From assembly GCF_008704205.1 (NCBI RefSeq), contig NZ_VXLC01000033.1, forward strand, positions 61,943 through 125,942: a stretch of DNA of 64,000 bases, given 5' to 3'. Shown in pieces: positions 60,160 to 64,000 of this stretch. Under the pieces are notes generated by a model. The model ran no database searches. It was not told the DNA's origin and worked only from the letters and a program-made list of their open reading frames with translations. Within the stretch, counting starts at the first letter, position 1, and every line of letters begins with the position of its first letter. The position numbers and the translations under genes were made by a program. Source of the DNA: Nocardia colli. GTDB lineage: Bacteria > Actinomycetota > Actinomycetes > Mycobacteriales > Mycobacteriaceae.

Positions 60160-61070
60160 CCATTACCGATACCCCGGCCGTCGAGACCAGTCCCGGCGTC
60201 GAGAACAAGCCCCTCGAGACCCCGCCGCTGACCGCGGTGCGCGGGCGGGTGCTGCGCCAGCTGTGGCGCAACCCGCTCGGCATGGTCGGCGCGGTGCTGC
60301 TGCTGATCGTGATCTTCGTCGGCGTGTTCGCGCCGCTGCTGGCGCCCTACTCGCCGAGCGAGGTGCACTTCTCCACCCCGTTCCAGCAGCCGGGCACCGT
60401 CGGATTCCTTTTGGGCACAGACGATCTGGGCCGCGACATCCTCTCCCGCGTGCTCTACGGCACCCGCGCCTCGCTCGAGGTCGGCGTGCTCTCGGTGCTG
60501 TGCGCGGTGCTCATCGGCGTGCCGCTCGGCCTGCTCGCCGGCTACTGGCGGACGCTGGACATGATCCTGTCCCGCCTGTCCGACGTGCTGCTCGCCTTCC
60601 CGTTCATCATCCTCGCGGTCGGCCTGACCGCGATCAACGGCGGCGGCCTGGCCGACGCCGCCATCGCGCTCGGCATCGCCCAGGTGCCGATCATGATGCG
60701 GGTGGTGCGCGCGGAAACGTTGCGGCTCAAGGAAACCGACTTCGTGCTCGCCGCGACCACGATGGACGTGCCGGCCTGGCGCATCCTCGGCGAGCACATC
60801 CTGCCCAACTCGCTGGCCCCGATCATCGTGCAGGCCACGGTGATCATGCCGACCGCGGTGATCGGCGAGGCGATCCTGTCCTTCCTCGGACTCGGCATCA
60901 AGCCGCCCGCGCCCAGCCTGGGCATCATGCTGTCCGACGCACAGCAGTACCTGCTCCGCACGCCGTGGCCGGGCATCTTCCCCGGTGTGGCGCTCGCGAT
61001 CATCTGCTTGGGATTCAACCTCTTCGGCGACGCCCTGCGGGACGCGCTCGACCCGAAGACACGGCGCTGA
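60156..61070 (+). CDS. peptide ABC transporter permease, DppC/OppC-like
   Basis: The 304-residue permease has a cytoplasmic N-terminus, TM1 near 46-66, DDLGRDILSRVLYGTRASLEVG, an EAA-type motif (LAATTMDVPAWRILGEHILPNSL) and the SFLGLGIKPPAPSLG segment typical of DppC/OppC. GTG 60156 overlaps the stop of the preceding permease by four bases. The ATPase gene starts 11 bases after its stop. Confidence 0.93.
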   Translation: MTITDTPAVETSPGVENKPLETPPLTAVRGRVLRQLWRNPLGMVGAVLLLIVIFVGVFAPLLAPYSPSEVHFSTPFQQPGTVGFLLGTDDLGRDILSRVLYGTRASLEVGVLSVLCAVLIGVPLGLLAGYWRTLDMILSRLSDVLLAFPFIILAVGLTAINGGGLADAAIALGIAQVPIMMRVVRAETLRLKETDFVLAATTMDVPAWRILGEHILPNSLAPIIVQATVIMPTAVIGEAILSFLGLGIKPPAPSLGIMLSDAQQYLLRTPWPGIFPGVALAIICLGFNLFGDALRDALDPKTRR

Positions 61071-61081
61071 AGGAGCCCGCA

Positions 61082-64000
61082 ATGAGTGAACCACTTCTGG
61101 AGATCAGCGATCTGCGGGTGTCCTTCGGCGCGGTGAACGCCGTCAAGGGCGCGGACCTGGTCGTGCAGCCGGGGGAGCGGGTCGCGGTGGTCGGCGCCTC
61201 CGGATCCGGCAAATCCACACTGGCCCATGCGATCATCGGCCTGCTGCCGGGTTCCGGCGCGGTCACCGGCGGCAGCATCCGGTGGCGCGGCGAGGACATC
61301 ACGCACGCCGAGGAGAAGCGGCTGCGCGCGTTGCGCGGCAAGGAGATCGGGCTCGTCCCGCAGGACCCGATGTCGAACCTGAACCCGGTGTCCCGGGTCG
61401 GCCGGCAGGTCTCGGAAACCCTGCTGGCACACAAGATCTGCTCGCGCAGCGAGGCGAAAGAGCGGGCCATCGAGCTGCTCGGCCAGGCCGGGCTGCCCGA
61501 GCCCGCGCGCCGGGCGCGGCAATACCCGCACGAGTTCTCCGGTGGTATGCGCCAGCGTGCGCTGATCGCCATCGGACTGGCCTGCCGGCCGGATCTGCTG
61601 ATCGCCGATGAGCCGACGTCGGCGCTGGATGTGACTGTGCAGCGGCAGATTCTGGATCATCTGGAGAAGCTGACCCAGGAGCTGGGTACGGCGCTGCTGC
61701 TGGTTACGCACGATCTCGGGCTGGCCGCGGAGCGGGCGGACCGGGTCGTGGTGATGTCGGACGGGCGGATCGTCGAGTCCGGGCCTGCTCGGCAGGTGCT
61801 GACGGATCCGCAGGAGGAGTACACGCGGCGGTTGGTCGCGGCCGCGCCGGCGTTGATCGCGCCGCGGCGGGCCGATCCGGTTGTCGTGGATGAGGTGCTC
61901 GAGGAGCAGGCCGCCGTCGAGACGGTGGTTGCCGAGACCGCTGTCGCCGCGCTGGCTGTCGCCGAAAAGCCTACTGACAGTGCGGATGTCGAGGAGAAGG
62001 CGGTCGAGGGCAGCGTCGTCGATGAGGGCGACGTTGCCGAGGAGAAGGCCGCCGACGGCGCGGTTGCCGTCGCAGCCTCCGCAAATGGCAAGTCCACCAA
62101 CGGCAAAGTGGCTGCCGAGAAGGTAGTTGCCGAGAAGTCCGCTGACGACGAGGGTTCCGACGCGGAAGTCGTTGTCGAGAAGGCGGGCGACAAAGCGGCC
62201 GGCGCGGAAGCTGTTGCCGGTGACGAGGTTGCCGCCGACAAGGCTGTTGAGGCGGATGTTGCTGGCGACGACAAGGTTGCCGACGAGAAGGCCCTTGGCG
62301 ACAAGGCGGTCGACGCGAAGGTCGCTGACGACGAGTCCGCTGGTGACAAGGCGGTCGACGCGAAGGTCGCTGACGACGAGTCCGCTGGTGACAAGGCGGT
62401 CGACGCGAAGGTCGTTGGTGACGAGTCCGCTGGTGACAAGGCGGTCGACGCGAAGGTCGCTGACGACGAGTCCGCTGGTGACAAGGCGGTCGACGCGAAG
62501 GTCGTTGGTGACGAGTCCGCTGGTGACAAGGCGGTCGACGCGAAGGTCGCTGACGACGAGTCCGCTGGTGACAAGGCGGTCGACGCGAAGGTCGTTGGTG
62601 ACGAGTCCGCTGGTGACAAGGCGGTCGACGCGAAGGTCGCTGACGACGAGTCCGCTGGTGACAAGGCGGTCGACGCGAAGGTCGTTGGTGACGAGTCCGC
62701 TGGTGACAAGGCGGTCGACGCGAAGGTCGCTGACGACGAGTCCGCTGGTGACAAGGCGGTCGACGCGAAGGTCGTTGGTGACGAGTCCGCTGGTGACAAG
62801 GCGGTCGACGCGAAGGTCGCTGACGACGAGTCCGCTGGTGACAAGGCGGTCGACGCGAAGGTCGTTGGTGACGAGTCCGCTGGTGACAAGGCGGTCGACG
62901 CGAAGGTCGCTGACGACGAGTCCGCTGGTGACAAGGCGGTCGACGCGAAGGTCGTTGGTGACGAGTCCGCTGGTGACAAGGCGGTCGACGCGAAGGTCGC
63001 TGACGACGAGTCCGTTGGCGGCAAGGCGGTCGACGCGAAGGTCGTTGGTGACGAGTCCGTTGGCGGCAAGGCGGTCGACGCGAAGGTCGTTGGTGACGAG
63101 TCCGCTGGCGACAACGCGGTCGACGCGAAGATCGCCGATGACGAGTCCGTTGGCGCGAAGGTCGCCGACGCGAAGGTCGCCGACGCGAAGGTCGCCGACG
63201 CGAAGGTCGCCGACGCGAAGGTCGCCGACGCGAAGGTCGCTGGCCCGAAGGGCGTTAGCGCGAAGGTCGCTGGCGCGAAGGGCGTTGGCGATGAAGCCGC
63301 AGACGAGACAGTCGTTGTCGCGGAGAAGGTGGCCGACGGCGAAGCTGCCGACGCGGAGGTCGGCGACGACAAGGCGGCTGCGGCGAAGTCCGACGATGCG
63401 AAGGTGTCCGTCGACAAGGCGACCGAGACCGGCGACGCGAAGGTGTCCGCCGCGGAGGCTGCCGAGGCCGAGACCGTAATTGTGGAGCCCGCCAAGGCTT
63501 CTCCGATCCTCGAGGTCTCCGGCATCAGCAAGGAGTACAAGATCCGTGGTCGCGGCGGCGTGCTGCGCGCGGTCGACAACGTGTCGTTCTCCATCACCCG
63601 CGGCCGCACCACGGCGATCGTCGGCGAGTCCGGTTCGGGCAAGACCACGACCGCGCGGATGGTGCTCGGCCTGGTGTCCGCCACCTCCGGCACGATCAAG
63701 TTGAACGGCGTCGACATGGTCGGCCTCAGCGGTGCGCCGTTGCGGGCGGCGCGGTTGTCGATGCAGCCGGTGTTCCAGGATCCGTACGCGTCGCTGGATC
63801 CGATGTGGACGGTCGAGCGGTTGATCGCGGAACCGTTGCGCGCCTTCGGCATCGGTGATCGCGCAGCCCGCCGCAAGCGGGTGTCCGAACTGCTGGAGCA
63901 GGTCGCGTTGCCCGCCGCGATGGCGCATCGCTACCCGAACGAGCTGTCCGGCGGTCAGCGTCAGCGGGTCGCGATCGCCCGGGCCCTGGCCATCGAGCCG
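61082..64000 (+). CDS. fused dual-domain peptide ABC ATPase with giant repeat linker, 3' end beyond window
   Basis: A single open frame begins at ATG 61082 (AAGGAG upstream) and runs off the window (973 codons seen). NBD1 (about 1-262) has Walker A GASGSGKST, FSGGMRQRALIA signature and LLIADEPTSALD Walker B. NBD2 starts near 808 (ILEVSGISKEYKIRGRGG) with Walker A GESGSGKTT and LSGGQRQRVAIARAL at the edge. Between them lie about 545 acidic, Ala/Val/Lys/Asp-rich residues, largely 15-residue tandem repeats. Such dual NBDs are normal in OppD/GsiA (550-620 residues), but this linker is not. All ATPase motifs seen are intact. It powers the permeases just upstream. Confidence 0.95.
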   Translation, partial: MSEPLLEISDLRVSFGAVNAVKGADLVVQPGERVAVVGASGSGKSTLAHAIIGLLPGSGAVTGGSIRWRGEDITHAEEKRLRALRGKEIGLVPQDPMSNLNPVSRVGRQVSETLLAHKICSRSEAKERAIELLGQAGLPEPARRARQYPHEFSGGMRQRALIAIGLACRPDLLIADEPTSALDVTVQRQILDHLEKLTQELGTALLLVTHDLGLAAERADRVVVMSDGRIVESGPARQVLTDPQEEYTRRLVAAAPALIAPRRADPVVVDEVLEEQAAVETVVAETAVAALAVAEKPTDSADVEEKAVEGSVVDEGDVAEEKAADGAVAVAASANGKSTNGKVAAEKVVAEKSADDEGSDAEVVVEKAGDKAAGAEAVAGDEVAADKAVEADVAGDDKVADEKALGDKAVDAKVADDESAGDKAVDAKVADDESAGDKAVDAKVVGDESAGDKAVDAKVADDESAGDKAVDAKVVGDESAGDKAVDAKVADDESAGDKAVDAKVVGDESAGDKAVDAKVADDESAGDKAVDAKVVGDESAGDKAVDAKVADDESAGDKAVDAKVVGDESAGDKAVDAKVADDESAGDKAVDAKVVGDESAGDKAVDAKVADDESAGDKAVDAKVVGDESAGDKAVDAKVADDESVGGKAVDAKVVGDESVGGKAVDAKVVGDESAGDNAVDAKIADDESVGAKVADAKVADAKVADAKVADAKVADAKVAGPKGVSAKVAGAKGVGDEAADETVVVAEKVADGEAADAEVGDDKAAAAKSDDAKVSVDKATETGDAKVSAAEAAEAETVIVEPAKASPILEVSGISKEYKIRGRGGVLRAVDNVSFSITRGRTTAIVGESGSGKTTTARMVLGLVSATSGTIKLNGVDMVGLSGAPLRAARLSMQPVFQDPYASLDPMWTVERLIAEPLRAFGIGDRAARRKRVSELLEQVALPAAMAHRYPNELSGGQRQRVAIARALAIEP
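62300..63154 (+). repeat. 19 x 45-bp tandem repeat inside the ABC ATPase linker
   Basis: Nineteen 45-bp units in frame encode DKAVDAKVADDESAG (A) or DKAVDAKVVGDESAG (B). Units 1 and 2 are A, then B and A alternate. Units 2 to 15 (62345-62974) form seven identical 90-bp A-B copies. Units 16-19 (62975-63154) are slightly diverged (SVG, GKAV, DNAV, KIADD variants). Each unit is net acidic (A about -3, B about -2). Confidence 0.97.
63155..63229 (+). repeat. 5 x 15-bp tandem repeat in linker
   Basis: Five exact GCGAAGGTCGCCGAC units (AKVAD per unit) directly follow the 45-bp array and continue into diverged AKVAG/PKGVS/AKGVG blocks to about 63289. They look like a shorter derivative of the same coding motif. 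Confidence 0.95.

Noticed and set aside
62300..63229. CRISPR array
   Set aside because: The units are contiguous 45-bp and 15-bp repeats without unique spacers, in frame within a coding sequence, and no cas genes are nearby.
60542..63928. Minus-strand frames of up to 1128 residues across the ATPase gene
   Set aside because: They are shadows of the + strand gene: the peptide repeats simply mirror the 45-bp units, and there is no ribosome-binding site or known domain. The + frame has complete ABC motifs on both sides.

Overview
The window is high-GC DNA from a Mycobacteriales-type actinobacterium, most likely Nocardia or a close relative such as Rhodococcus. The housekeeping order uvrB, universal stress protein, uvrA, infC-rpmI-rplT-tsnR, pheS-pheT matches the order known from Mycobacterium tuberculosis (Rv1633 to Rv1650). 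Lineage-typical genes confirm it: a DosR/DosS hypoxia pair, a HelR-type RNA polymerase ATPase, PafBC-type DNA-damage promoters, an IF-3 gene with a non-canonical start, a four-gene Cvn conservon and many apparently leaderless genes. I see no tRNA, rRNA, prophage, insertion sequence or CRISPR.

Layout. 1-6000: partial DUF402 protein, uvrB, VOC/AraC divergent pair, DoxX, a candidate 19-aa peptide, UspA. 6112-11327: helR, a PAS-PAS-GGDEF cyclase and an orphan ketosynthase. 11333-15814: redox/hypoxia island with full-length DosS-like kinase, rafH with a DosR box, a DosS paralogue lacking the haem GAF domain, and dosR. 15948-19313: zinc ribbon, glycosyltransferase and glycogen-debranching-type enzyme. 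19482-22529: uvrA. 22584-28786: small hypotheticals, a secreted protein, HTH regulator/hydrolase, TetR/FAD monooxygenase. 28904-38057: the translation cluster (DUF1844, infC, rpmI, rplT, tsnR, pheS, pheT), interrupted by a TetR/MFS efflux pair. 38363-42427: secreted protein, DoxX/MarR pair, hydrolase, two conserved unknowns. 42834-47068: conservon cvnABCD. 47154-52830: acetyltransferase, ATPase, VOC, deazaflavin-type reductase, PEP carboxylase. 52835-64000: LysR, gamma-glutamyltransferase and a peptide ABC importer.

The most unusual object is at the right end. The importer ATPase is one open frame (61082 to beyond 64000) carrying two ABC nucleotide-binding domains. They are joined by about 545 residues of acidic low-complexity sequence, built largely from nineteen tandem 45-bp units (62300-63154) that include seven identical 90-bp higher-order copies. 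Dual-domain OppD/GsiA proteins normally have a very short linker. A second find is a pair of 74-bp intergenic palindromic elements (24463-24536 and 31933-32006, inverted relative to each other) with nearly identical cores and compensatory changes in their arms. Other notable signals are PafBC-type promoters at both uvrB and uvrA, a three-hairpin leader before infC with an ATC start, and a recent-looking tandem duplication of the substrate-binding protein genes that includes identical terminators.

Functional picture: DNA repair (uvrA, uvrB) responds to damage through PafBC-type promoters. DosR/DosS probably drives rafH, a ribosome-hibernation factor, under hypoxia. HelR would protect or recycle RNA polymerase. 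The gamma-glutamyltransferase plus dual-SBP importer resembles a glutathione or gamma-glutamyl peptide salvage locus.
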